NCBI GenBank assembly: GCA_012295275.1
Contig: CM022671.1
Coordinates: 5,917,565-5,981,564, forward strand
DNA length: 64,000 bases
Reading direction: 5' to 3'
Origin: Chrysomallon squamiferum
Lineage: Eukaryota; Mollusca; Gastropoda; Neomphalida; Peltospiridae
Each line of letters opens with the position of its first letter. The first letter of the stretch is position 1. The translations under genes were made by a program, and so were the position numbers. Of this stretch, positions 50,673 through 63,396 are shown one piece after another. The notes beneath the pieces were generated by a model. That model did not search any database. It saw only the letters and a program-made list of their open reading frames with translations, and had not been told where the DNA came from.

Positions 50673-52106
50673 TATTCATAGATACAAACACCCATACTGT
50701 TACGTACGTAAGTAATCAGCCACAAATACACATTTTAAAATGTACATTTTTTTCTGTGTATATCATAAAATTTCTTTTTAATGTTCTTTTCGTTGATAAT
50801 AATTTTACTAAAGGACAAAAAAAAAAAAAATGAAATTATGAGTTGAGAACAGGTGTAAGATATTGCTGCAGTTTTGAATTTTATGTATTTAACTTTCAAT
50901 AAACCAGTACATAAATCTAAATAAAAGACGAGTCATAAAAACATACTGTTACAGAGAATTACAGATAAATAATAGAAAAAACTTCATCGATATTACCTGT
51001 TTTTTTTAGGTTTTTTTTAAGAAGAAATATAAAGTATTTAATTTTTATTTTAAATATATTTATTTGAATATTTATCATTATTATTATTATTTTAAGTTTG
51101 ATTTAATCAGATTGTTTCAAAAAATGGTATGTATGTATGTATGTATGTATGTATGTATATGGGTACATACAGAATGTATATATTGATAATTATCCACAGA
51201 TAAGGAATTTAAAAACCGTCGGGGAGTGATAGAAATGAACCAGACGCTGCACTTAAAATAAATACCCAGGAGAGTGTCAAAGCAAACTTTATCTGTTTTC
51301 TTAATCAATTTTTTTTTTAGTCTGCTTTTAGATCTCATTAAAATGTGTACATGGGAAGGCTTCATTTTACTTCATTTTACGCTTTGAAATTGACAACACA
51401 AACCCGCTAAACCTGAGAACAATACATTTACCTTTGAGTCTTTAGAAATATCGACAAATTATTTTATAATGTGAGAATTTGAAACAAGAAGGCGCTGTAC
51501 ATATTCGGGTGATTTAGAAATTACTTGTAGTGGTACGAATGTAAAAAAAAAAAAAAAAATAATAATAATTTCTGTAATTATAAGTTATTATTTTACTGTT
51601 TTAGACGACTTTATAATCGTTAATAAGAAAATATGACAATTAAATAATCCTGTTAAAAAAACATTTGAAAACAAATGGGGTCGGATTGAAAACTTTATGT
51701 ATTTATTTATTTATTATTTTCTGATGGTAGAAGAAACTGTAGAAGACATTATCTCATTTTACACGCGAAAACTACAGGAAAATGGCAACGCCCATATATT
51801 TTAAACTTCTCTTTTGCTGTTTTACTTCATTATTAATTAAGATTGGGCAGCATGAGCAAAATAAAATATATCTTGTAGAATATATTTTGACTATTTATTC
51901 GTTTATTTTAAGTCATGTATTCAAATAATGTATTAAATACAACGATAGATTTAACTAAATTCAAAATGTTAAAAACCAGTGACATTGTTTAAATATTTGT
52001 GTCTGTTACTTCGGTTTGCTAAATTCGCGTTTCGCGTGCATCATAAAAATACTGTATAACAGTGTTACTTTAATTTACACAGCATTCCATTATAATATTA
52101 TGTAAC

Positions 52107-52243
52107 ATAATAATAATAATAATAGTAGTAGTAGTAATAATAATAGTAATAGTAGTAGCAGTAGTAGTAGTAGTAATAATAGTAGCAGTAGTAGTAGTAG
52201 TAACTAATACTAAAGCTAATAATAAAATAATAATAATAAGTCA

Positions 52244-52315
<72 letters not shown>
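52107..52315. repeat. AAT/AGT triplets and (GA)n
   Basis: Triplet array followed by about 33 GA units. Confidence 0.9.
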
Positions 52316-52316
<1 letters not shown>

Positions 52317-53345
52317 ACACATTTAATTGAATATAATATTAATATTTTTTCTTTAACGTATCTATCAACTCTGACCTTTCTTTGCAAATACTCTTTGATC
52401 CGACCTAACAGAATGCACTTTTCACAGCTTACAGATAAAATGTATTGGCACGGAGCTACCAGACTTATTGAGAAGATTAAAACTAATATTACATAGACTA
52501 ATAATAAGTAATTACATGTATCTAATTGCAATGTAGCTGTGAATCTCTGCCAAATTTCTAACAAAACACCTGAAGAAGTTCGAACATACGATAAAAATAA
52601 CAAATCGATGCGTACATGTGGATTTATAAAAGCAAAAATTGTCTAAATATATCTTCTGCTCTCTTCCACGTTACGTTTTAATTGTTTTCTTCTGTCCTTC
52701 TCAATTAATAACTAAGTGTAAAAACAAAAGAGTTTCAAAATATCTCAGGATTGCCATGGTTTTGTAGTTATGACGTCATCGCGTTCATTGAGAAAAATCC
52801 AGCTGTCAGCTCGCAATGTATGTGATGATGTCACGACTCCAGTTGAAATGGTGTAAAATTGTTGCGTTATTATTTATTGTCTTACTTTGTTCTAAATGAC
52901 AATAAATTGCCCAAAACAATAAAATAATAACCTGGAAGTATAGAGTGATATATTTTATTTATGAAGTGAGACAATAAACTTTGATAATTCTATAAGCAGC
53001 CCTCTCTTAATCATTATCAGGAGTATTTAGTTGTTTTTTTCTTTTTTTTTTTTTTGTTTAGTATACTGTTTAAGTACATAATTAAACAGGATTAATAAAA
53101 CGTCTACAAAGAATGCGAGATAATGTATATTAATTTTGTTGACAAAATAATTATTGAAAGAAAGAGGTATAGAATTTACATAGTAGATTTAAAATAATAA
53201 TAATAAAACAAAAATTAAATTAAATTAAAAAAAACTATATAAATAAATAAATTAATAAATTAATTAATTAAAGTAGTTATGGTTCTTTAAATTTTATTTA
53301 TTTATTTATTTATTTATTATACAGTTAATATTTTTTTAATCTTAC

Positions 53346-53760
53346 CTGTCATTTTCATAATTCCATTTTGTCTTCGACTTCATTTTTGTTTTCTCCCATC
53401 AAATCATAAAATACTCAAACCAAGTCTAATTAATATTCAAATCAATTCACTTCTGCCAACAAACCACACAGACGACAGTCAGTCTCTTCGGTGACATCGG
53501 TAGTAAGACTCCAGACTCTTTTGGATTTGCCGACAGCATCGCCTATGGATAAACGTGACTACAGTAGCTGGGACAACGTCTTGAGAGAATAATAAGAATT
53601 GTTGCAGTGTATGTTTGTCCGCTACCTGTTTTAACCATTACAACATTCTCGTTTGCGTGCGCCCGAAGCCAATACGGTTTCTGCGGAAATCACGGGTGCA
53701 CATGCGCACCAGAAAGTTAGGCTATACTAAACCATAACAAGTGGGCAATTATCGTTCGAA
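53346..53760 (-). promoter_or_regulatory. Possible promoter and first exon
   Basis: On the minus strand a consensus donor GACAG|GTAAGATT ends an exon-like stretch at 53346. An ATG at 53383 opens MKSKTKWNYEND up to that donor. Upstream, 53440-53760 is less AT-rich and has GCACATGCGCAC, close to an NRF1 site. No downstream exon joins convincingly, and an earlier ATG (in GATGGGAGAAAAC) opens a 14-codon frame that stops before the donor. It may be an untranslated first exon of the potassium channel. Confidence 0.25.
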
Positions 53761-53838
53761 CGGTGTTTCAAGTTGCAGTTTATATTCGTTGTCTGTGACT
53801 TTTGTTTTGTATTTTCCCAGGTGTGGTTTTTGTGGAAG

Positions 53839-54040
53839 CAGGGGCGGATTATGCTTTAGATAAAGGGGGTGGGGGTTTCTGAAACTATATGTAAATAAAA
53901 AATATAAATTTTTTTTATCGTGTCTCACCGTGATTTAGTCCTATCATGAGGAGTATTTTTATTTTATTTTTTGTTTTTGTTTTTTTAATCTGTTCGGGGT
54001 TCGTGAAAAAAAGGGGAAACCACTCCATAATCCGCCCCTG
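53839..54040. mobile_element. Non-autonomous hAT-type MITE
   Basis: 202 bp with perfect 15-bp terminal inverted repeats, CAGGGGCGGATTATG and its complement. CAGGGGCGG ends are typical of hAT-superfamily elements. The flanks TGTGGAAG (53831-53838) and GGAGGAAG (54041-54048) agree at six of eight bases, fitting a decayed 8-bp target-site duplication. No transposase frame. Confidence 0.8.
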
Positions 54041-54110
54041 GGAGGAAGGTGTTCGTTTTATTCACAGGCTTGTAACAGCTTAGTAACACAAGTTCAGCTC
54101 GTTACTGTTA

Positions 54111-54111
54111 T

Positions 54112-54149
<38 letters not shown>

Positions 54150-54378
54150 TTATTATTATTGTTATTATTATATTATTATTACTACTACTACTACTACTAC
54201 TATTATTATTATTATTACTACTACTACTACTACTACTATTATTATTGTTATTATTATTATTATTATTATTACTACTAATATTATTACTATTATTATTATT
54301 ATTACTACTACTACTACTACTACTACTATTATTGTTATTATTATTATTATTATTTATTTTTTATTTATTTATTTAATT

Positions 54379-54428
<50 letters not shown>

Positions 54429-54500
54429 TATTATAGTTTTTTATTTATTTATTTATTTTAATTTTATTTATTTTTATGATTATTATTATTATTATTATTT
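54111..54500. repeat. ACT/ATT trinucleotide array
   Basis: Alternating (ACT)n and (ATT)n blocks that recur with similar block sizes, suggesting expansion of a larger compound unit. Confidence 0.9.
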
Positions 54501-54785
54501 TTTTTTTTGTAAGATTCTTGAATGGTAATAACAAGGTTCCCTGCAGATTTTCTGCCCAAAGTGCAAACGCTAGATGTCTCAGAGTTTCACATGAGACAGT
54601 GTTATCTTGTTACACAGTTCACATGCTCCGCCTGACAGACTGTTATCTACGGACACACGGACATAATGTGTCAAGGAAAACACGCCGGAGCTGAGATCGT
54701 ATCGTCCATAGTAACTCGGTGTTTAAAGATAAGCTGGAGTTTATTTATTTATTTATACTTGTGTTTGTGATTATATTTAAGTATG

Positions 54786-54787
<2 letters not shown>

Positions 54788-54853
<66 letters not shown>
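54788..54853. repeat. (GA)n tract
   Basis: About 32 GA units. Confidence 0.95.
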
Positions 54854-54857
<4 letters not shown>

Positions 54858-55735
54858 ACAGAATGAGTCTTAAAGAAAAGGACAAAAAAAACTCACTGAA
54901 GAACGAAATCATTTCTTTTTTTTAAAGATTGCGAATCAGAGAAAAATGTCGAAAAAGAGAGAAAGAGACAAAAACAGAAACAAACTGAGATAAATATATA
55001 GATATTTTTTATTATTTGTATTTTTTTCAAAGACAACACACACACACACAGTGAATGCCATTTTCTTTTTATTTCAAACTTCCAGTGCACGTTTTAGTAC
55101 AAAATAATAATTACAATCTCCGCACTTTATTCCATCACATTTTGTGATACCGCCTTCAGAAGCGACAATAAATGTAAATATTAAACTCACATGTACAATT
55201 TTTCTCTTTCTGCGTGCACTGAACATTTTGTATGAACTACGCTTAATTGGCTTACGTCAGAGAGAGGTTTCAGTCAGATTGTTACCTTCGCGGTAATACC
55301 AGTCTACTAGAGAAGTGTAGATGCGGCAAAGAGAAATACATTAACCTCCACATATTGTAAATTAAGATTGTATCTTTATTCAAGACGTATCCACATTAAT
55401 TCTAATTAGCGGGGGAAAATTTTCAGTTTCTATCGCTTTAATACGATATAAAATATGACGTAATGAAATATTATCGTCATAATTATCATCCTCGGTGTAT
55501 TTAGCGTGATTATTTTCATTATTTTTGTTTTTATTTATTTATTTATATATTTATTTATTTGCTTGTTTGTTTGTTTGTCTATTATTATTATTATATATAT
55601 ATATATAATTTTTTTGTTGGTTTGTTAGTTTGTTTTAGGTGTGGGTGAAGGGAGAATTGTTCTGTTTCGTTACTCTAAACGACATGATAAATCAATTTTC
55701 CGAGATATTTTCTTATAAAAATTAGTTCTTCTTTT

Positions 55736-55738
<3 letters not shown>

Positions 55739-55828
<90 letters not shown>

Positions 55829-55851
55829 CCTCTCTCTCTCTCTCTCTCTCT
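55739..55851. repeat. (CT)n tract
   Basis: About 56 CT units with one CCCTCCC break, abutting the telomere-like tract. Confidence 0.95.
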
Positions 55852-56069
55852 GGGCTAGGGTTAGCGTTAGGCTTATGTCTATGGTTAGGGGTAGGGTTAA
55901 CGTTAGGGTTTGGGTTATGTTGTGTTATGGTTATGTCTATGGTTTAGGTGTTAGTGTTAGTGTTAGTGTTAGGTTTTAGGTTTAGGGTTAAGGTTTGTGT
56001 TAGGGTTAGGGTTGGTGTTAGTGTTTGTTTGTTTAGGGTTTGTGTTTGTGTTAGGGTTAGGGTTAGGTT
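55852..56069 (+). repeat. Degenerate telomere-like (TTAGGG) tract
   Basis: About 220 bp of variants of TTAGGG, including runs such as GTTAGGGTTAGGGTTAGG next to GTTAGTG and GTTATG variants. It directly follows a (CT)n tract and precedes (AAT)n. The canonical animal telomere unit is TTAGGG; this is an interstitial, diverged array. Confidence 0.75.
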
Positions 56070-56077
56070 TAATAATA

Positions 56078-56121
<44 letters not shown>

Positions 56122-56879
56122 TCAACAATAATAATAATAATTTAATAAGTGTATAGGTATATTTCATAGACAGAAAAAAAGTACATATGTACTTTACGTC
56201 TAACGTAAAGTAAGATAACAAACAGAAAGCTGGACAGAAAATTCCAGCTATAAATATAGTCGTTGTTACAGTTTATCTTTAGCATAATAACCACGTGTGT
56301 CATCTGTAACAAGCCACAGGATGTGTGTAGTGTGTGTATAGTGTGTGTATAGAGTGTGTATAGAGTGTGTGTAGTGTGTGTGTAATGTGTGTAGGTGCGT
56401 GGGGTTTGCATTTGACTTTGCGCATGTGTGGGTGTGTATGTGTCTTTAATGTGTTTGTGTATATGTGTGTGTATGGCCATATTTGTTTATATGTATGTGT
56501 TTATTTATTTTATTTTATTTATTTACTTACTTATATTAGTGTTTGTGATTAAGTACTTTTTTGAGTGTCCGTTTCTATCAGTATGATGCACTTGTTTGGA
56601 AAAAAATGTTAACTTTTTTTTTTTTTTTTTTTTTTTCGCCTAGGAATGTGTTCTACTTGAAATGCCACTTAGGTAAATGTTGCTTTAATCCGGCGAAGCA
56701 TGTTTGCCTGTTAACCACGAAGCAGCATTCTGCATACAAACCAAAAGCAGGTTTGTGTCAAAATATCTACTTCAGTTCTCTGTTTTAGCACAAACAAGAT
56801 TAACACGCCATTTGCCAGGCATGTCCAGTTAATGACTTAGTGCATCACCATAGCAACCGATAATAATTAGATAACTGTG

Positions 56880-56881
<2 letters not shown>

Positions 56882-56955
<74 letters not shown>
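56882..56955. repeat. (CT)n tract
   Basis: About 35 CT units. Confidence 0.95.
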
Positions 56956-56956
<1 letters not shown>

Positions 56957-57303
56957 TACAGTGTATTTCGATCTATTCGTCCATGCAAAACTATGACAGG
57001 CAATTTAACCATTTGAAGAAGTCTGACGATTGCATTTTGGCTGCCGTTTTGGATTTATGTAAAAGAAAAAAAGACATTTGAGTTCCTATGGTCTGTGTAT
57101 TTGATTTGATTTGATTTGATTTGATTTGATTTTATTATTTATTTTATTTTATTTTATTTATTTATTTGTTTGTTTATTTATCTGTCATTTACCGAACCTT
57201 CAGCTCTTTCAACCAAGATTTTAATTTTCTGACAGAAGGGAACATTTATTTTTTTCAAAGTTTTATCATTTAATGTACCATTACGTTAAGTTTTTTTATA
57301 GTG

Positions 57304-57347
<44 letters not shown>

Positions 57348-59039
57348 AAGAAAAAAAGTTCACATTTAGCAGGTGCATTCTTTACTCGTAAATTCTCTCT
57401 GCAGTTGTTAACTAATTACATTTTTGGCGGCGAGTTAAACTGATCACGTGACGTGTACTAATCAATAAAAATTAAACACAACAACATTTTCGCCATAACG
57501 CTACCGACAACTCATCAACAATCGTTCTTCTCGTTTGATGTTCACAAACATTCATCTCTGCGGTCCTGTTTGTTTTAGCTCTAAGTGTAAGAAGAAACTC
57601 ATAAGCGAGGTCTGGGTGTTTATTGTTTTACCAACTCGGTGCGGCCGGCTTCGAGCCAGTAGCGGAACAGTGGCCCGTGTTAATGAGTCACTTTGTGAAA
57701 TCCATTAAAACATCACGTGAAGATCCCCGGCTTTGGCCAATTAACTTACTGCTTCGTAAAGTTCGTGTAATGGCGGGGGTCTTGCAGACGTAAACAGCTG
57801 TTGCGTGGAACTGTGTGAAGATTGGTGGCCCGTGGAGACTACAGGGTCGACTGAGAACAAATTCAGAAAGTTCTGTAAATCGTTTAAAGATGGAATTTCG
57901 TGTTATAATAATTAGTGTGTGTGCAGTATCGCAGCGGGTTCGAGAATAGACAGTTCGTTACAAACATGTTAGTGTGATTTTTTAAAATAGTTTTTAAATG
58001 ATTAAGAAACGAATAAATGGTTTAGTAAAATTAATTTTTATTTTCAAGTTATTATTTTTTGGATCCTGTTATCAAAATATGTTTTGTTATTAATTAAGAT
58101 TGGGTGTCAGAATTACAACTAAAACAACGTGGAAATGTTTTTGGACTATATTTAGTGGCAATGCTAACGGTTGCTATGGGCGCTCGCTATTTTATTTCTT
58201 CAGCAATGGCGAATTCCCAAATTCAAAATGTTACGCTCATTTACTATACGTTTTAAAGTAGAATGAGATCAAATGTCAGTTTATTTTGTTAATGAAATTT
58301 CTTAAAAAGACGTAATTGAAAAATAACAACTTTTTTATTTCGGAAGAATCGTAAAAAGGGAAAAAGTCGATTACGTTGAACAGATTATTTAAATGGAACA
58401 TTCTGACTCATCTTCTTTCACATAATACCTTGTTTTGGGTTGTTTTTTTAAATATCCCCGTATTTATTGTTTTATACACATTTGAAGTGAAGCGGTGGGG
58501 CCCTATTTGTGAAAAATAACCCTGAGGAACGACAACTGTGTTTGGTCATCTGCAGAAAATTAATAAACATCAAAAGAACAGAAAAATTACCTGTTCACGA
58601 ACGACAACTCTTACTCAAGAATGATCAAAAAGGGCCTTAAACATAATATTTAATAAAGATCTCTCTTGAAATAAGTTTTTGGTGACTTAAGGTTGACTTT
58701 CATAAAAAAAAACCAAAAAAAACCCCAACAAAACAAAACAAACAAACAAAAAAACCAAACAAACCCGTCAACATACCGAAACACGGAAAATGGATTATTG
58801 AAAACGTTGAAATATCTATTGCACTATTACAGATATCTTCCAAAAGTTTTTGTTTTTATATTATGGAATTTAAGTTTTCTTTTAACTGGTATAGAATACA
58901 TCTTCATTTGACAATTAAATATATACATATATATTTATATATTTAGACTCTTCCTGCGTATTACCAAATGTCGTGACAATAAAATAATACTGTTACAAAT
59001 GATTTGTATTTCTTCAGGAGTCCTGGTTGATCGATACCT

Positions 59040-59040
<1 letters not shown>

Positions 59041-59092
<52 letters not shown>
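59041..59092. repeat. (ATT)n array
   Basis: Uninterrupted trinucleotide run. Confidence 0.9.
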
Positions 59093-59094
<2 letters not shown>

Positions 59095-59784
59095 TTTTTT
59101 TAGAACAAAACTTTTAGTCCACAATGAACGAGATGGCATCATCATCAACATCATAAAAAAAAAAAAAAAAAAAAAAATTAAAAAAAAGAAAAGACGACAA
59201 GAAACTGTACAAAAACCCAATAAAACATAACTGAGAAGGATGCATAATATATTTAAATTCCCTTTTTCTTCTTTCGCATCACACAAGTTTTGTGTGTCAT
59301 ACTTTGCATTATAAAATAATATTCAGCGATTGCCTATTGTGTACGAATAATAAATAACAAATGTATCTTGCTAACGGTTTTAAAATAATATTTCAAATTA
59401 TTATTTTTTTTCCGACGGGTAACGAATGAGTACGAGGTAAGTACGAATATTCACGAAAAAAAAGTATTTTAAAAGCAGATTATAATTAGCTGTAATCTTT
59501 CATTAAACCACTAAGTCTGACTTATTTTATGATCCAGATATAAAATTCTTTTTTCCTTACGAAACTAGATTTTCCAAACATTATAATTATTGTAGAAAGC
59601 ATTAAAAATAAAAATCTGAATACGTAAAGCTTACCTAATCTTTATTGAAGTGATAAATTTATGATTTTGAAATATTAATAACAGAACAACAAACAAAACT
59701 GTTTATAAACAAAACATTAAAAACAACATTTTGTTAAGTAGTATGTTTTCGTGCGTGTTTGTGCGTGCGTGATAGAATGGTCTC

Positions 59785-59785
<1 letters not shown>

Positions 59786-59838
<53 letters not shown>
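59786..59838. repeat. (AAT)n array
   Basis: Uninterrupted run followed by poly(A). Confidence 0.9.
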
Positions 59839-59847
<9 letters not shown>

Positions 59848-60159
59848 AACAACAACAATAATAAAGTAAAATCTTGAAATTTACAGAATAAACTTAATTA
59901 GTAAATGAAATTAAATAGTTCTCTTAGACTTCATACAAGGTTTCTCTAAGACTTCAGACATAAATAAATGTTTGCTTCTTTTTAATTTTTTAAATTTAAT
60001 TTAATTATTATTTTATTATTATATTATTTTTTTTCCTGAATTTTCAGTTTCACTTATTGGCCATAAAACTGAAATTTGCGGAATCTGGTATTACATACAC
60101 AGCAATTGTCTTTTCATTTCAATTATTAATAAAGAGGTTATCTAATGATTTCAGTGATA

Positions 60160-60190
<31 letters not shown>

Positions 60191-60469
60191 ATCCATCCAT
60201 CCATCCATCCATCCATACATACATAACATTAATTAAAAATAACAACAAGCCAGTGCGTTCCAGAATATTGTCTACGTGCAGATTCTAACCATAAGACAGA
60301 GAATATTCAAATCCTAAAATACATACATACATGCATATATACCTATACTCAGAAATAACAATAATTAATAATAAAGAAAAAAAAAAAAAAAAAAAAAAAA
60401 ATAAAATAAAATAAAATAATAATAATAATAAAAAAAAGAAAAAAGGTTACAACGATTGTTAATCTGATG

Positions 60470-60565
60470 CAAGTCACTCGTTTAATAACTAATTTTTCAG
60501 CAAAGATTAAATACACAAATATAAAGAAATATACACAATACAAATGTGTTTTAGAATATTTACGG
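60470..60565. repeat. Direct repeat, copy 1
   Basis: About 95 bp beginning CAAGTCACTCGTTTAATAA and including CAGCAAAGATTAAATACAC. It recurs at 60818-60915 with about 85 percent identity, 348 bases away. Both copies lie downstream of the acidic-protein gene, probably in its 3' UTR. Confidence 0.75.
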
Positions 60566-60817
60566 TAAATAACTGTAAAACAATAAATAACAAACCACGA
60601 CAGAAACACTATAAATACTTGAGAACAAATAGTTTCTAAGACATAGATTAAATACAGAAGACGCACAAACCATTAAAGTTAAATTACAGACGTACACGAA
60701 ACAATGTATAATACAAAGAACACATCTGTAGCATTACACCGTATCTGCAGCAAAACAAAATATATGTTTACAGTTAATACGCCTTGTGTGCAGGAAAAGG
60801 ATATACGCACATTGATT

Positions 60818-60915
60818 CAAGTCACTCGTTTAATAAATTATATTTCAGCAAAGATTAAATACACAAACATAAAGAATAATACACAATAAAAATATGTGTT
60901 AGAATAATAACAGTA
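60818..60915. repeat. Direct repeat, copy 2
   Basis: Second copy of the element at 60470-60565. Confidence 0.75.
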
Positions 60916-61007
60916 CAATACGTCTTATTTGAAGCAAAATATCCATCTAACTGAAGGCAACGAACTGTTGTTATATGCTAATATTAAATCAGTTTTGTTG
61001 ACTTTGT

Positions 61008-62248
61008 CTATGAAATGATGCAGCTCTCGGTTTTCGACTGAGCTGTCACCGACTTCTCAAGTTCGTCTCCCTGACTGTGTGTTGTTGTCTGGATGCACGA
61101 CCTCGCCTTTGTCTGTCGCATAACTACAGCTTCTTGTGAACCAGCAACAGCAACGTCAACGTCAGAGAGTCTGGCATCCAGTTTACTGACGCCATCTTGG
61201 TTTCCCAGCTTACCCTTTTCATCACCGTGGTTAAATTCTTTGTTCTTTACGTCATGCTGATGACCCTCTTTGTCATAGAGCTTACCCTTCATCATCATTT
61301 CATCATCGTGTCCAGTCTTATTTTCCACTTTAAAGTCGACTTCATCATCTTTTCTCATTTTTTTCAAAACGTCTTCTACTGAGGACTGTGAATCAACAAT
61401 CGCAGATTTTTCAACGTTTGTGTTTCCCGCATTTGAAGAAGAAGTGAAAGTCTTCTCATTTCCTGATTCCAGCAGCTCTGAATCTTCACTGATTTGCTCC
61501 TCTTCATGACAGGAAACCTCCTCAGAGATGTCAGAACTCGACGCTTTTCTCGACTCGGCGCTGTCAAAGTCGTCTGACGTGTCCGTATCATCCGCGTGTC
61601 TGACAGAAAAAGACGAATCATGATGATGTTCACTTTGACTGACGTCTTTACAACATCTCTTTTCGCTGACGTCTTTGTTGTCGTCTGGTGCCTTCAGTTT
61701 ACCTTTGAACCACTCCACAGAGTCGTCTTTGACAACGACGACAGCTCCGTGTTCATCACAAACGTCCTCAAAGTTCAGTTCATCAATGTTTTCTTTTCTC
61801 TTTGAGGACTGTCCTGGCGAAGATACTGACCCGCAGTCGTGTTCATCGTCAGATTCCGACACAGAAACAATTCCAGGATTATCAAACTCGTCAAAAAGTT
61901 TCTGTACAGATCCATTTTTCCCTGGCTCAGCTCTTTCTCTCGAAGCAGACGGGCTGGTTTGCAATATTTTACAAATCGAAAGTGAAAGTTGTTCACCATC
62001 CTGATCGTTAGCTGTAGACGTTTCACCAACAACTGTATCAGTTTCTTTGTTAACGTGTTTTTCAGAAGCTGAATGATTGGCAGTATTTAAACAAGGAGCA
62101 GAGATTGGTTTCGTGTTCTGGTTTCGTTTCTGAATTTTTACGTTATCTCCAGGTAAACCCACCTGAGATTGACTTTTAACTGGCGTTTTCTCACAACTTC
62201 TAGATTTGTTGACGTTGCCAGGTTCTTGTTCCGAATTGTTACTTTCAT
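61008..62248 (-). CDS. Terminal exon of an acidic, low-complexity protein of unknown function
   Basis: A strong tract and acceptor (TTTTTTTTATTCCTGTTTTTCAG) end at 62249, so the frame that continues into the tract up to 62276 is not coding. From 62248 about 413 codons run without a stop to TAG at 61008-61010. The frame is phase 2, needing one base from an upstream exon not found. The protein is rich in Ser, Asp, Glu and Lys (VSVSESDDEHDCG, ADDTDTSDDFDSAES, SCHEEEQISEDSE), with no membrane span or domain I recognise; it is probably disordered and a substrate for acidophilic kinases. The exon is much more GC-rich than its flanks, and the length without stops makes it certainly coding. The rest of the gene should lie above 62.3 kb or beyond the window. 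Confidence 0.75.
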
Positions 62249-63346
62249 CTGAAAAACAGGAATAAAAAAAACCCAATATGAAGTTGAAAAAGATTAATTT
62301 TTACCTCACAGATACAGGAGCAAGAATTCTCATTTATTTTCAGTTCCGAGCCATAATCCTGAAGTAAAATAAATAAATATAAAATAAAATAAAATAAAAT
62401 GAAATGAAACTAAATAATAATAATAAAAATAAAGTCAAATAAAATAAAATAAAATATGTTAAAATAAAATAAATAAAATAAATAAAATAAACAAAATAAA
62501 ATAATAAATAAAATTAAATTAAAATAAATAAATAAATAAAAAAGTAAAAAAAAAGTAAAAAAAGGGAAAGAAAAGAAAAGAGTGTAAAGCTACATTTTCT
62601 CCCACACAGAAGCGCAGAAGGATTATTAAAGATTTATCAAAAATTTCCCTTCTCGTAACCGAATCAGTCAGAGAGTGTGTGTGTGTGTGGGGGGAGAGCT
62701 ATGTAAAACTTGTATACGTAATCTTGTCGACTTGGAAACGTCAATCTGTATGACGCGGAGCATCTCACTTAGACAGGGGCAGGTAACTATGAAAGAACAG
62801 ACTTGGTTAAAGGATCAATTAACTATAAGGCAGCAGGATCAACAATACTTAACTAAAAACTGCGAATAACGTAATGTTCCTTTCAACTTTATTACTTCTT
62901 TAAAACAGCGAGGCGGATACAGAATTTTTTTCTACCACTTTCGTTCTTGTTTGTTATAATTATACTTATAAAACCTTCTGAAGTGAAAATTAACTTGACG
63001 TTCCTGTTAAAAAGTTACTACGGTATTCCTCTGATTAGATTTCAGTGAAGACTGTAATATTCATTTCACGTTTATTACTTGATAAACTGCAGTAAGGGAT
63101 CATAAAAAGTTGATAGGCTGTTAAACTTCCCGTTTATGATCATCAGACTTAGCATGAATACTTTTTTTTTTTCTTCTTTAGTTTGTGTGTTAGTTTTTTA
63201 AATTTTTTTATTATTTATTTATTTATTTATTATTATTGCATGTATTTTATTATTACTGATACTGTTATTATTACTACTACTACTACTACTACTACCACCA
63301 CAACAACTACTACTACTACTACTACTACTGCTGCTACTACTATTAC

Positions 63347-63396
<50 letters not shown>

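Larger units (their letters stand above)
48229..53345. other. Intergenic stretch, no gene recognised
   Basis: Holds the 62-bp minisatellite and tracts listed separately. A less AT-rich block at 49270-49460 surrounds the second copy of a 49-bp repeat, and another at 50130-50430 has ACGCGCGGT and several CG sites; either could be regulatory. An ORF at 52241-52603 (minus) ends in a (GA)n tract and has no other support. A second patch at 52740-52860 has TGACGTCATCG. Confidence 0.4.
54049..61007. other. Intergenic stretch, repeats and possible regulatory block
   Basis: Holds trinucleotide arrays, several (CT)n or (GA)n tracts and a telomere-like tract, listed separately. The block 57420-57980 is clearly less AT-rich and non-repetitive (GCGGCCGGCTTCGAGCC, CATCACGTGAAG, ATGGCGGGGG) but has no long frame, which suggests a promoter, untranslated exon or conserved element. 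An exon-like frame follows a T-rich tract and CCTAG at 56644 and runs to TAG near 56788 (NVFYLKCHLGKCC at its start); support is weak. Confidence 0.4.

Noticed and set aside
52241-52603. 120-codon minus-strand frame with a hydrophobic stretch
   Set aside because: It runs into a (GA)n tract; there is no homology I recognise and composition matches its surroundings.
54476-54694. 72-codon plus-strand frame after a T-rich tract
   Set aside because: The only support is an AAG-type acceptor; the peptide is unremarkable.
62249-62276. Upstream extension of the orphan ORF (start MGFFYSCFS)
   Set aside because: It is encoded by the polypyrimidine tract and AG of a clear splice acceptor.
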